From NCBI GenBank assembly GCA_947497245.1, contig CANMFO010000005.1:207389-271388 (forward strand): DNA of 64,000 nt, read 5' to 3'. Shown one piece after another: positions 48,051-57,541 of the stretch (within the stretch, counting starts at the first letter, position 1; every line of letters starts with the position of its first letter). Source of the DNA: an uncultured Flavobacteriaceae bacterium (GTDB lineage Bacteria; Bacteroidota; Bacteroidia; Flavobacteriales; Flavobacteriaceae). Made by a program: the position numbers and the translations under genes. Below the pieces are notes generated by a model. It searched no databases. It was not told where the DNA came from and saw only the letters and a program-made list of their open reading frames with translations.

Positions 48051-49694
48051 ATGAAGTTTCGGGCAGCTTTCCTAGTTTCCATTTTTGTATTGGGGACCCT
48101 TACTTCATGTAAAAAGGGGGAAAAGTCGGATTCGCATGCCTTGGAAGGGAATCAAATTGATCGTCCCAATATCATTTGGTTGGTGGCCGAGGACCAATCG
48201 CCCCAATGGTTTCCAATGTACGGAGACCACACCATTTCACTGCCGAACCTGGAAGCCTTGGCCGCCCATGGCGTTATCTTCAACAATGCAGTGTCTCCGG
48301 TTCCGGTTTGCGCCCCGGCCAGGAGTTCCCTGATTACAGGAATGTATCCAACAAGCTTGGGTACCCACAATATGCGGACCTTCAATGCGTACAAGAAGGA
48401 AAACCAACCGGACATAGGGCTTAACAGTTATTCCCCGATCGTACCGGAAGGCGTGAAGATGTTCACCGAATATCTTCGAAAGGACGGGTACTACTGTACC
48501 AACGGTCCCAAGGAAGACTATAATTTTAAAAAACTGCAGTCGGCCTGGGATGAAAGCAGCAAGAAGGCCCATTGGAAAAAGAGGAAGGCGGGCCAGCCGT
48601 TCTTTTCCGTATTCAACTTTTCGGTCTGTCATGAATCACAAATATGGAACAGGAGCAAGGACTCCCTTTTTGTTGCGCCCGACAAAGTGCCCGTTCCGCC
48701 CTATTTCCCGGACAACGAGGTGGTAAGGCACGATATTGCCGTGAACTACAGCAACCTGAAACGCTTGGATGACCAGGTTGGGGAAATACTAAAACAACTA
48801 AAGGAAGATGGGCTCTACGATAATAGTATCATTTTCTTCTATGGGGACCACGGGGGACCGTTTCCAAGACACAAAAGAGCCCTTTACGACACTGGTGTCA
48901 AAGTTCCTTTGATCATCAAATTTCCGGGGAACGAAGGAGCGGGCAGTACCGATGACCGCTTGATCAGTTTTGTGGATTTTGCACCCACGGTACTGTCCAT
49001 GGCAGGGATTGAGCCCCCAAAGGTAATGCAGGGCATGGCGCAGTTCGGCCCCTTCAAGGGCAATAGGGAATCGCAGTATACCTTTCATACATCGGACCGC
49101 TTCGATGGACTTTACGATCGATTGCGGGCGGTAAGGTCCGAGAGGTACAAGTACATCAAAAGTTTCAACACCGACCTGCCACACGCCATACCCGTTGCCT
49201 ATCGCGAGCAAATGGGAATGATGCGAAAGCTACGGGAAATGCATACCGAGGGCAGATTGAATTCGGTGCAGTCGCACTGGCTCGATACCCCAAAACCGGA
49301 AGAGGAACTGTACGATCTTCAGAAAGACCCCTTTGAACTGATCAATTTGGCGAACAGCCCGGAACATAAGGAGACATTGCTCCATTACAGAGCCGTTCTG
49401 GATCGCTGGACCAAAACGACCAATGATCTGGGCCGGATTCCGGAAAGCGAACTGATGGCCCAATGGCTGCTCAATGGCGAACAGCCCCAATTACAGGCAT
49501 TGGAGTTGGAGGAAAAGGAAAATGGGGTCCGGTTGATCGCAAAACGCCCCGATGCCACAATTCTTTGGAAACGGCCACAGGATTCTTTGTGGAACATCTA
49601 TACCGAACCGTTGGAAGCCGAAACTTCTTTTGTGGCGAAGGCCGAACGGATAGGATATCTCGACAGCGAGGAATTGACCTACCACGGCCGCTGA
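48051..49694 (+). CDS. S1-type sulfatase lipoprotein
   Basis: A 547-residue sulfatase with a lipobox (FVLGTLTSC, Cys20). PNIIWLVAEDQSPQWFPMYG is the metal site and VCAPARSSLITG is the signature, with Cys87 converted to formylglycine (C-x-P-x-R). FFYGDHGGPFPRHKR is the second metal block. Like the sulfatase at 10916 it has the PNIIW start of sulfamidase-like subfamilies. It lies 66 bases after the sugar isomerase-like gene and probably belongs to the same cluster. Confidence 0.87.
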   Translation: MKFRAAFLVSIFVLGTLTSCKKGEKSDSHALEGNQIDRPNIIWLVAEDQSPQWFPMYGDHTISLPNLEALAAHGVIFNNAVSPVPVCAPARSSLITGMYPTSLGTHNMRTFNAYKKENQPDIGLNSYSPIVPEGVKMFTEYLRKDGYYCTNGPKEDYNFKKLQSAWDESSKKAHWKKRKAGQPFFSVFNFSVCHESQIWNRSKDSLFVAPDKVPVPPYFPDNEVVRHDIAVNYSNLKRLDDQVGEILKQLKEDGLYDNSIIFFYGDHGGPFPRHKRALYDTGVKVPLIIKFPGNEGAGSTDDRLISFVDFAPTVLSMAGIEPPKVMQGMAQFGPFKGNRESQYTFHTSDRFDGLYDRLRAVRSERYKYIKSFNTDLPHAIPVAYREQMGMMRKLREMHTEGRLNSVQSHWLDTPKPEEELYDLQKDPFELINLANSPEHKETLLHYRAVLDRWTKTTNDLGRIPESELMAQWLLNGEQPQLQALELEEKENGVRLIAKRPDATILWKRPQDSLWNIYTEPLEAETSFVAKAERIGYLDSEELTYHGR

Positions 49695-49751
49695 TCCCAT
49701 GGTAAAATTTTTTCCGCAAAACCTATGTTTTCCACTTTTTGACAAATTATC

Positions 49752-49767
49752 TACTAATTAATTAGTA
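49752..49767. promoter_or_regulatory. BlaI-type operator, site 1
   Basis: TACTAATTAATTAGTA is a perfect 16-base palindrome 45 bases before the BlaI-like start. Its TACTA/TAGTA arms resemble BlaI/MecI/CopY-type operators, so autoregulation by the adjacent repressor is likely. Confidence 0.7.
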
Positions 49768-49771
49768 TATC

Positions 49772-49787
49772 TACTAAAAAATTAGTA
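49772..49787. promoter_or_regulatory. BlaI-type operator, site 2
   Basis: TACTAAAAAATTAGTA repeats the same arms (TACTAA and TTAGTA) around AAAA. It starts exactly 20 bases after site 1, about two DNA turns, so two repressor dimers could bind the same face. Confidence 0.7.
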
Positions 49788-49811
49788 GTATTGTCCTGTA
49801 AATCAATTTCC

Positions 49812-50174
49812 ATGAAAAAACTGACCCAAAGGGAAGACCAGATCATGCAGGTAATATGGGCATCGGAAGGAGTCTTCATTCGGGACATCGTTTCGGCGCT
49901 CCCTGAGCCCAGGCCGCACTACAATACAGTGGCGACCTTGGTAAAGATTTTGGTAAAAAAAGGATTTCTGAAGTCGGAAAAATTGGGGAATACAGACCGC
50001 TATAGCGCCAAGATTCCCATGGAAGTGTATCGAAAAGCGGATATCGAGGACATTAAGGAGAAGTATTTTGGGAACTCCCTCCCGAGAATGATGGCGCATT
50101 TTGCCAAACAGGATACCTTGTCCGATGAAGAAATCCAAGAATTGATAGCCATTATTAAATCAAAAAGGTCATGA
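49812..50174 (+). CDS. BlaI/MecI/CopY family repressor
   Basis: ATG 49812 gives a 120-residue winged-helix repressor; an upstream TTG is less likely. LTQREDQIMQVIWASEGVFI and PHYNTVATLVKILVKKGFLK are the family DNA-binding region. Members hold their own promoter off until cleaved or released by an M56 membrane peptidase. Two dyads lie just upstream, and the M56 gene overlaps its stop by 4 bases (ATGA), the usual BlaI-BlaR1 layout. Confidence 0.9.
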   Translation: MKKLTQREDQIMQVIWASEGVFIRDIVSALPEPRPHYNTVATLVKILVKKGFLKSEKLGNTDRYSAKIPMEVYRKADIEDIKEKYFGNSLPRMMAHFAKQDTLSDEEIQELIAIIKSKRS

Positions 50175-51895
50175 TGGTATTTCTACTTAAGGTATCGTTG
50201 GTGCTATTGGTGCTCCAGATTTTCTATCTACTCTTCTTAGAAAAGGAAAGCTTTTTCGCCGTCAATCGCATCTACCTGATGGCCAGTTTGGTGGTGGCCT
50301 TTGTGCTTCCTTTTGTCACCATTCCCAAAGTAATGGAAAATCAGGGTATTGTGGGCGATTTATTGCCGACGACTGCAAAACAGAGGACGGTTGTCCCTTT
50401 CGATAATGCATTGTCCGCAGCGGGAGATGTTCTTTTGGATACGGGAGCTTCGTCCACAGCTGCCCGAGACGTTCAAAATTCAACGGAACGAACCCGCGAC
50501 CTGGTCTATTGGCTGGGTTTATTGTATTTTTTTGGTGTGGTCGTTTTAGCTTTAAAACTGATTTCCCAGATGATAGGTCTGCTGTTCCGTATCCAGCGCC
50601 ACCAAGACCGAATAGAGGACGGTCCTGCGATCATTCTCAACACCCCGGCCCCAACGGAGCCCTGTTCCTTCTTCAACTACATATTCATCCACCCGGCCAG
50701 TTATGATTCGGCCACTTACGAGCAGATTCTGGAGCACGAGAAAATACACATACGAAAAAGGCATTCGCTCGACCTCTTATTGTCGGAGATCACAATAGTG
50801 CTATTATGGTTCAATCCCATGGTCTGGCTTTATCGAAAACAGGTTGAAAAGAACCTGGAATATCAAACCGATGCCATCCTCTTGGACTGCCCAACGGTAG
50901 CCTCCGAAGAATATCAAATGAAGCTGTTGGAAATCGCCACCCAGCGAAGGCCACTGGCACTAGTATCGAATTACAATCAGTCATTAATCAAAAAACGAAT
51001 TCTCATGATGAACAGAAAAAAATCCAACAACAATAGCTATTGGAAATATGCATTCATGGCACCTGTGTTGTTCGCAACCCTCGTACTCTTGAACCAGCCC
51101 GCTGTGCTGAACGCGCAGGAAGGTGATGCTGGCGTCTCCGACGAATCAGAAAATGTGTATGAAAACGAGTATAATGATGAGGCCCATGACCTACCCCCGC
51201 TGCTATGGGCCGCACGTCGTGGAGACGAAAAAATGGTCCGAAAACTCTTGGAAGAAGGCGCGGATGTGAACGAATTTGTACATGGGGATGGAACCGCATT
51301 GCTGCAGTCCATCGCCCATGGCCATATGGAAATTGCCGCCCTTTTGTTGGAGCACGGTGCGGGCCCTGAACTGGGCAGTCGGGCCGATGGGCACCCCCTG
51401 TGGATGGCCGCGCGCCGCGGTGATTTAAAGATGGTAAGACTTCTGGTAGAACGGGGAGTCGACATCAACCAGAAGTTTCCCGGTGACGGCAGTGCTCTGA
51501 TCCAGGCCTGCAGACGGGAAAACCTGGAATTCGTAAAAGCCCTTGTTGCAATGGGGGCCGATGTGAACATGGCAGTTCGGGGCGATGGTAATCCATTGAT
51601 TATGGCTTCAAAAGGAGGGCATATCGACCTTGTAAAATATTTGGTTGCAGAAGGGGCCGAGGTGAACACCGAAGTAAAAGGGGACGAAACCCCTTTGATC
51701 AATGCCAGTGAGCAGGGAAACCTGGACGTGGTCAAATACCTGATCGCCCAGGGCGCAGAGGTGAATAAAGTATGCCGGGAAGAACTGTCCTCTGGGAAAA
51801 TTAGAACCCGTACTGCCTTAAAAATGGCCCAAAGGAAAGGGCATGACGAGGTCGTAAGGTACTTAAGGGAAAAAGGCGCCGTACCTCAGGAATAG
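50171..51895 (+). CDS. M56 (BlaR1-like) membrane peptidase fused to ankyrin repeats
   Basis: A 574-residue protein. The N-terminal part has hydrophobic helices near residues 2-20, 30-50 and 110-140. The M56 zinc motif HEKIH (189-193) occurs in LEHEKIHIRKRHSLDLLLSE, and WFNPMVWLYRKQVEKNLEYQ follows. A further hydrophobic helix (~290-315, FMAPVLFATLVLLNQPAVLN) precedes an acidic linker. From ~338 to 570 there are six to seven ankyrin repeats (LLWAARRGDEKMVRKLLEEG, LWMAARRGDLKMVRLLVERG, LIMASKGGHIDLVKYLVAEG). Topology puts the ankyrin part on the far side of the membrane. The partner is the BlaI-like repressor. The sensor ligand is unknown. Confidence 0.85.
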   Translation: MMVFLLKVSLVLLVLQIFYLLFLEKESFFAVNRIYLMASLVVAFVLPFVTIPKVMENQGIVGDLLPTTAKQRTVVPFDNALSAAGDVLLDTGASSTAARDVQNSTERTRDLVYWLGLLYFFGVVVLALKLISQMIGLLFRIQRHQDRIEDGPAIILNTPAPTEPCSFFNYIFIHPASYDSATYEQILEHEKIHIRKRHSLDLLLSEITIVLLWFNPMVWLYRKQVEKNLEYQTDAILLDCPTVASEEYQMKLLEIATQRRPLALVSNYNQSLIKKRILMMNRKKSNNNSYWKYAFMAPVLFATLVLLNQPAVLNAQEGDAGVSDESENVYENEYNDEAHDLPPLLWAARRGDEKMVRKLLEEGADVNEFVHGDGTALLQSIAHGHMEIAALLLEHGAGPELGSRADGHPLWMAARRGDLKMVRLLVERGVDINQKFPGDGSALIQACRRENLEFVKALVAMGADVNMAVRGDGNPLIMASKGGHIDLVKYLVAEGAEVNTEVKGDETPLINASEQGNLDVVKYLIAQGAEVNKVCREELSSGKIRTRTALKMAQRKGHDEVVRYLREKGAVPQE

Positions 51896-52139
51896 GCACT
51901 ATTTTCCCAAGGTCTGCAATATTCCCGGTGAGACGGAATGTTCGCCATTTCAAAAGCCTGGTCGCGGTACGTATTCCAAAAGGCGTTGAAATTGCTTTTA
52001 GGCCTTGATCATTGGCAAACTTGTGTTCCGAATCCCCGAGCTAGGGAATTGGATATCTGCCCATGGTTTTCACAATAAATAAGTCCTTTTTTACCCAGGG
52101 GTGAAATTCCTATGAAGGATATGGTATGGAGTTTCGTTT

Positions 52140-53927
52140 TTAGATTCTTTTGAACATTAAGAGCCGTACATCGATACCGCCCTTTCCCGATAGTTCCAAG
52201 GCTTTTAGGGTCAGTGGTCCTTTTCCCTTTCGAAGTCTTATACTTCCCAAAACCTTGGGCTTAAAATCTTTTACATACGATTCAATCCGGGGGTCACGGT
52301 CATTTTCCATTCCGGTGAGGGGCGGATCATGGGCTGTAGTGATTTTGGAGACGAGTTTGTGCACGCCATGACTGAGCTGCAAGGAAACCCCAACATTTTC
52401 GGGTGCGCAGGTATAATAGAGTTCTACCTCGAATTCTCCATCTTCCAAGACTTCGATGTCCCAGGTGATGGAATCCTTTACGGTCTTCCAGTTGGTGAAA
52501 AAAGTGTTGTTGGGATGTCGGTTGCTCCGTTCGATATTGCCGTGGGGTATCCCGTCCCGAGCGGGAATCTGGGTATACACATGGTCGGCGTGGCCCAGGG
52601 TAAAGGGCCGATCTTCCTTTTGGGCCGGGATCACCGCGGCCAGCCAATCCTTTTTTAGCTGTATCAGCGAATCGGTCAATTTGGGAAAACGTTCCGAAAT
52701 ATCGATAGTCTGGCCGCGATCATCGGCCATATCGTATAAACGGTCGAGATGATCCAGTCGATGGTCCTGAGTCCGCAGGCTGGTCTTTCCGTTCCAATGG
52801 TTGAATACCGATCGCGGTTCCAACGAGCTTTCGCCATCCCTCAATAGGACCGATAGGTCCTTTCCGTCCAAAGGCTTGAGTGTCTGGGAGGGAATATCGG
52901 CCAAGTTTGCCAGCGTGGGCAGGATATCTATCGCACTGGCGATTTCGGTTATCTTTTTGCCGCCCGGCAATGTTCCCTTCCACTGTATGAAGAAGGGGGA
53001 ACGTACCCCGCCTTCATCCGTGGAGCCCTTTCTTCCGCGCATGTTTCCGTTGTACCGCCATCCATTGGGCCCGTTGTCGGACAGGTAGATGACAATGGTG
53101 TTCTCCTCCAAATCCAGTTCTTTAAGTTTTTGGATGACCCGACCCACATTGTGATCGATGTTCGCTACCATGGCCAGGGCCGCTCTGGTAAAGTTTTCGT
53201 TTTCCGTTTCCTCCCCGTGGTATTTTGAGGATAGTTCCCGGTCCTTGAAACGATTCCAAAATTCATCGGGTACCTGCATGGGACTGTGGGGGGTATTGTA
53301 GGGCAGGTACAGCAAGAAAGGTTCGTTCCGATGCTTTGAGATGAAGTCCAATCCTTTTGTAGCGAGGTCATCGACCAAAAACCCTTCTCCTTTCGCGATT
53401 TTTCCGTTGTGCTCGAGCATCGGGCTGAAATAATTGCCCCAATGCCCTGAGGTGAAGCCGTAATAGTCATCAAATCCCCGGGAGTTGGGATGATAGGGGG
53501 GCTGCATCCCATTGTGCCATTTGCCGTAGGCAGCGGTATGATATCCGGATTTTTTAAAAACTTCGGCCAGGGTGGTTTCCCCCAAGTTCATACGCTCCCC
53601 TCCAGCAGAGGTAGCAAATACCCCCAGGCGGCCAAAGTGACGGCCCGTCAGCAATTCTGCCCGGGTAGGTGAACAAACGGGCTGCACATAGAAGTTTTCA
53701 AAGCTAAGCCCGTTTTCTGCCAGGGCATCGATATGCGGCGTGCTGAGGTTGCTGTTTCCATGAACACTGAGGTCGCCCCATCCCTGATCATCGGCCATGA
53801 TCAGAACAATATTGGGTTTCCGGGGTTTTAGCACTTCAGACACGGTTTTGGGTTCGTTTTTACAGGCGCCCAAAAGTGCTGGAAGAACCAGAACCAGAAA
53901 TGGATATTTAAATTTTAGTTGCTTCAT
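52140..53927 (-). CDS. S1-type sulfatase (arylsulfatase A-like) lipoprotein
   Basis: ATG 53927 (preceded by an in-frame TTG) gives 595 residues with a lipobox (ALLGAC, Cys22). PNIVLIMADDQGWGDLSVHG and PVCSPTRAELLTGRH are typical arylsulfatase A-like motifs; Cys85 becomes formylglycine. TIVIYLSDNGPNG is the second metal block. A C-terminal ~110-residue beta region follows. It lies 79 bases downstream of the GH130 gene on the same strand, and may belong to the GH1-GH130 unit. The 244 bases to the M56-ankyrin stop show no gene. Confidence 0.87.
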   Translation of the reverse strand: MKQLKFKYPFLVLVLPALLGACKNEPKTVSEVLKPRKPNIVLIMADDQGWGDLSVHGNSNLSTPHIDALAENGLSFENFYVQPVCSPTRAELLTGRHFGRLGVFATSAGGERMNLGETTLAEVFKKSGYHTAAYGKWHNGMQPPYHPNSRGFDDYYGFTSGHWGNYFSPMLEHNGKIAKGEGFLVDDLATKGLDFISKHRNEPFLLYLPYNTPHSPMQVPDEFWNRFKDRELSSKYHGEETENENFTRAALAMVANIDHNVGRVIQKLKELDLEENTIVIYLSDNGPNGWRYNGNMRGRKGSTDEGGVRSPFFIQWKGTLPGGKKITEIASAIDILPTLANLADIPSQTLKPLDGKDLSVLLRDGESSLEPRSVFNHWNGKTSLRTQDHRLDHLDRLYDMADDRGQTIDISERFPKLTDSLIQLKKDWLAAVIPAQKEDRPFTLGHADHVYTQIPARDGIPHGNIERSNRHPNNTFFTNWKTVKDSITWDIEVLEDGEFEVELYYTCAPENVGVSLQLSHGVHKLVSKITTAHDPPLTGMENDRDPRIESYVKDFKPKVLGSIRLRKGKGPLTLKALELSGKGGIDVRLLMFKRI

Positions 53928-54006
53928 CAAACTACGGTATTAATGGCTATTCAAGTCAATTCGCGCAAAGTCCATCCAGTGTATATTCTGAAAACCTGAC
54001 CCCAAG

Positions 54007-55137
54007 CTACTCCTTCACGGCCAGTCCTACCATGGAATCGGCGGTGCCGTAATATAGGAACCATTTGTTTTTGAAAAAGACGAGCCCTTCGATAAAAGTG
54101 GTTCCTGCCTTATACTGTCCACTGACCTCATGGGGCAGGCTTGGACAGATAAAGGGCTCCTCGAGCCGCGCCAAAAGCTTTTTCGGATCGTCCTTATCGA
54201 ACAATACCTGTCCGCCGCAGTAGGTACCCTCCGGAAAGGCGGAACTGGCCCCTTCTCCCTGGAGGTTCTTGCCATTGTACAGCAACAGGATCCCATTTTC
54301 GGTATACAGGGCAGGCGGACCAGGTTCGGTCAAATGGCTATCGAATTCCCCCAGGGTCGGTTTAAAGACGTGCAGCAGTTCCCCCTTTTCGTCCAAAAAG
54401 GGCTCCCAATCCGTTCCGTTTTCCGATTGGGCCAAATTCACGAAGAGTTCGCCCCAATACATCAAGTATTTTCCATTGAACTTTTTGGCTTTCAGTCGGC
54501 CATCGACCAGTTCGGTGACCATGGCACCGGATTTGCTCCAAACATCCAGAAATTTCCCCCCGTCCGCCCTTTGAAAGACCGGGCCATGCTTGGTCCAATG
54601 CCTCAGATCTTTGGATGTAGCGCATGACAACCTGGCAACATCATTGTTCCAGCTCGTATACAGCATAATATAGGTACCATCGGGAGTTTCCACCACTCTG
54701 GGATCCTCAACGCCACCTGGATGGTCCCATTTCCTAAATGCATCTTCCGAGGGATAAAACACGGGTTCGGGAAATTTGTTAAAGTGGATGCCGTCGGTGC
54801 TGTAGGCCAATCCGATCCTTGAGGTCCTTTCTCCCAAAATGGCGGCAGGATTGTCTTCGGCCCGGAACAGCATGAAAACGGTATCGTTTCGGACCACCGC
54901 CCCCGGGTTGAAGACATCGGCCTTCTGCCATCGGACCGGTTTTTTGCTGATCGGGTCCTCGAATACATAGGTGGAATCGGCCTGCATAATAGGGTTTACC
55001 GCGGTCTTTTCGAAGCCAAGCATCCATTTTTCCAATTGGGGAGACGCCTTGGAATCGTTCGATTTTTCTTGCTTACAGGACAAAACACATCCCAGCAGAA
55101 GCCATAGAAATAGTTTGTGGAAATTCATTGTTTTCAT
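54007..55137 (-). CDS. GH130 family glycosidase/phosphorylase lipoprotein
   Basis: A 376-residue lipoprotein (LLLGCVLSC). FNPGAVVRNDTVFMLFRAED and GGVEDPRVVETPDGTYIMLY are GH130 five-bladed propeller signatures, and GPPALYTENGILLLYNG continues the fold. Cytosolic GH130 members are mannoside phosphorylases; exported ones include beta-1,2-mannosidases. Export as a lipoprotein favours a hydrolase, which is inference. It overlaps the GH1 gene by 4 bases (ATGA) and is translated just after it. Confidence 0.83.
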   Translation of the reverse strand: MKTMNFHKLFLWLLLGCVLSCKQEKSNDSKASPQLEKWMLGFEKTAVNPIMQADSTYVFEDPISKKPVRWQKADVFNPGAVVRNDTVFMLFRAEDNPAAILGERTSRIGLAYSTDGIHFNKFPEPVFYPSEDAFRKWDHPGGVEDPRVVETPDGTYIMLYTSWNNDVARLSCATSKDLRHWTKHGPVFQRADGGKFLDVWSKSGAMVTELVDGRLKAKKFNGKYLMYWGELFVNLAQSENGTDWEPFLDEKGELLHVFKPTLGEFDSHLTEPGPPALYTENGILLLYNGKNLQGEGASSAFPEGTYCGGQVLFDKDDPKKLLARLEEPFICPSLPHEVSGQYKAGTTFIEGLVFFKNKWFLYYGTADSMVGLAVKE

Positions 55138-56543
55138 ATTTGGGTATGGGATATTGAAAATTCAAATCCATTGTTTTTGATGACCTCTCTGTACCAAAGA
55201 GCCGAATGTTTTGGCGTCCGCTCCAGGGTGTCGTAATCGACATAATGGATTCCAAATCGTTTTGAATAGCCAAGGGCCCATTCAAAATTATCCATAAATG
55301 ACCAAACGAAATATCCCTTTAGGTTCACCCCATTTTCAATGGCCTGGTGACAGGCCGCTAAATAACTTTCAATATATTCCTTGCGTACGGTATCTTTCAC
55401 TTCCCCTTTTTCCAATTGATCGTCCAGGGCACATCCGTTTTCCGTTATGTACAGAGGTGGATTGCCATAACGCTGACTGATCCATTCGATAAGTTTACGG
55501 CACCCCCAAGGTAAAATGGCCCAGTTCATGGAAGTCGTTTTCCATTGTGGGTCGGTGCTCAACTGGACGTATTGGTCCTCAAAGATACCTCCATTGCCGT
55601 AGACCTCGTTCCGGATATTTTCATTGGGATCGACATCGGCAGCGTATGAACCCGTATAATGGTTCAATCCAAAGAAATCGGAAGATCCATGAATCAGGGC
55701 TATGTCCTCTGGGGTAAGGGTGGGTAAGCGTGCTCCGACACGATCTTTCATCGCCTGGGGATAATCGCCCAAATAAATGGGGTCTGCAAACCACCCCAGG
55801 AAAAACTCCAACGACCGTTGCGCCGCGTCACGATCGGCCCTGCTGTTCGTAAGTGGCTCACGCCAATCGCAGTTATTGGTGATTCCAATCTTCCCATTTT
55901 GGACAGCCTGGTATTTTTTGCGGTATAGTAGCACGGCCTTTCCATGGGCCCTCAATAGTTGGTGTGCTACCAGGTACGGCTCGTTTTTGGATTTTCGACC
56001 CGGAGCGAACACCCCTTCCCCAAAACCTAGAATGGACACTACCCAAGGTTCGTTCAAAGTTATCCAATGTTTAACACGGTCTCCGAAGTGACCAAAGCAT
56101 ATATCCGCATACTGGGCGAACATATCCGCAATTTCGGGATTCAGCCATCCATCCCTTTCCATCTGGATGGCCAATGGAAGGTCCCAGTGGTACAGGGTTA
56201 CCCAAGGCGTGATGCCATGGGCCAAAAGTTCGTCGATAAGATCCGAATAAAACTGGATTCCCTTGGGATTGACATCGCCCTGCCCGTCCGGCTGCACCCG
56301 GCTCCAAGAAATGGAAAACCGATAGGCCTTCAGGCCCATATCCGCCATTAACTGTACATCCTCCCTAAATCGGTGATAGTGGTCGCATGCCACATCGGCA
56401 TGGGCATTGTTGTACGTCCGCCCCGGGGTATGCGCATGGGCGTCCCAAATACTCCATGCCCTACCGTCCTCAGTGGCCGCGCCCTCGATCTGATAACTGG
56501 AGGTCGCGGTCCCCCAAATGAAATCTTTTGGAAATTTTAGCAT
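55134..56543 (-). CDS. GH1 family beta-glycosidase
   Basis: ATG 56543 gives a 469-residue cytosolic enzyme; a further upstream start would add 11 residues lacking family similarity. FPKDFIWGTATSSYQIEGAA is the GH1 start, HWITLNEPWV has the acid/base Glu165, and PPLYITENGC has the nucleophile Glu368. GH1 enzymes cleave beta-glucosides, -galactosides and -mannosides. No signal peptide is present, so it should act on imported oligosaccharides. Translational overlap with the exported GH130 protein links both to one substrate. Confidence 0.9.
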   Translation of the reverse strand: MLKFPKDFIWGTATSSYQIEGAATEDGRAWSIWDAHAHTPGRTYNNAHADVACDHYHRFREDVQLMADMGLKAYRFSISWSRVQPDGQGDVNPKGIQFYSDLIDELLAHGITPWVTLYHWDLPLAIQMERDGWLNPEIADMFAQYADICFGHFGDRVKHWITLNEPWVVSILGFGEGVFAPGRKSKNEPYLVAHQLLRAHGKAVLLYRKKYQAVQNGKIGITNNCDWREPLTNSRADRDAAQRSLEFFLGWFADPIYLGDYPQAMKDRVGARLPTLTPEDIALIHGSSDFFGLNHYTGSYAADVDPNENIRNEVYGNGGIFEDQYVQLSTDPQWKTTSMNWAILPWGCRKLIEWISQRYGNPPLYITENGCALDDQLEKGEVKDTVRKEYIESYLAACHQAIENGVNLKGYFVWSFMDNFEWALGYSKRFGIHYVDYDTLERTPKHSALWYREVIKNNGFEFSISHTQI

Positions 56544-56758
56544 GGTCGCTTTATTACGGACTGAAAAGATAGCCAATAAAAATCAATAAAAATTGGGACA
56601 AAGGCTATCAAACGGTCTATGAATTTGAAAAAAGGCGGGATTCAACCATAAAAAATATGCCTATCTTGATGCCCATAAGCCAAACGCGAATTGTTTTTTG
56701 GACATCCAAATGGCATTCGGCGGCATAACATTGATTTTCAATACTTTAATTAAATGTG

Positions 56759-57481
56759 ATGACCTATTTTCGATCCGTGTTGCTGAGTTTCATTTTGGTG
56801 GCTGCCTGTAAGGACAATCCTTCGCCAAAAAATGTACCTGAACAGACCGTCGAGGTGGCAACAGAGGGCGTCGATACCATTTCCGTAAAGTCAAAAGGGC
56901 CTGAAAAGATTTTTCGAACTTTTGAGCACCTGGCCGATACCACTTTTGTGCGTTTGGCCGATTTTGATGATGGTTTTGCCTATGATCTGCGCTATGCGAC
57001 TGAAAACAATTTTCTAAAGGCGAAGGTCTACGAATGTGCCGAGTGCTATACCCGGGTAAAAACGGCAAAAGCCTTGTTGGCGGCCAATGCGGCCTTTAAA
57101 CAAAATGGGGTAAAGATCAAGTTTTTTGATTGTTACCGTCCGAACTCCGTGCAATACAAAATGTGGGAAATTGTACCCAATCCCCAATATGTGGCCGACC
57201 CGGTAAAGGGATCGATCCATAACAAGGGCGGGGCGGTGGACATTACCTTGGTTACCTTAGAGGGGAAGGAACTGGACATGGGAACGGATTTTGATTTTTT
57301 CGGAAAGCGGGCCTATCACGATATGACGGATTTGCCCCAGGAAATCCTGGATAACCGCAAGTTGTTGAAGGAAACGATGGAGAAGCACGGTTTTTGGTCC
57401 ATCCGAACGGAGTGGTGGCATTATAACCTGGGGGCAGCGTCCAACGACAAGGTCGATGATTTCAAGTGGCCTTGCGAATGA
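56759..57481 (+). CDS. VanX-like D-Ala-D-Ala dipeptidase (M15D), exported
   Basis: ATG 56759 follows an in-frame GTG. The 240-residue protein has a hydrophobic N-terminus ending near LVAAC, suggesting a lipoprotein. The M15D domain is well preserved: FFDCYRPNSVQYKMW, SIHNKGGAVDITLV (zinc His and Asp) and TEWWHYNL (catalytic Glu and zinc His). VanX-type enzymes hydrolyse D-alanyl-D-alanine; an exported copy most likely recycles cell-wall peptides rather than giving vancomycin resistance. No van partner genes are nearby. Confidence 0.85.
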   Translation: MTYFRSVLLSFILVAACKDNPSPKNVPEQTVEVATEGVDTISVKSKGPEKIFRTFEHLADTTFVRLADFDDGFAYDLRYATENNFLKAKVYECAECYTRVKTAKALLAANAAFKQNGVKIKFFDCYRPNSVQYKMWEIVPNPQYVADPVKGSIHNKGGAVDITLVTLEGKELDMGTDFDFFGKRAYHDMTDLPQEILDNRKLLKETMEKHGFWSIRTEWWHYNLGAASNDKVDDFKWPCE

Positions 57482-57541
57482 TGTGGGTAGAACGGACCAA
57501 AATCCTCAAAAAACTATTTTAATAATCCATAAATTTTAAAG

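Noticed and set aside
51896..52139. Possible gene or remnant between the M56-ankyrin gene and the sulfatase
   Set aside because: No frame longer than a few dozen codons and no recognisable segment on either strand.
56759..57481. Vancomycin resistance determinant
   Set aside because: The product is VanX-like but exported and without vanH/vanA or a regulator; cell-wall peptide recycling is more likely.
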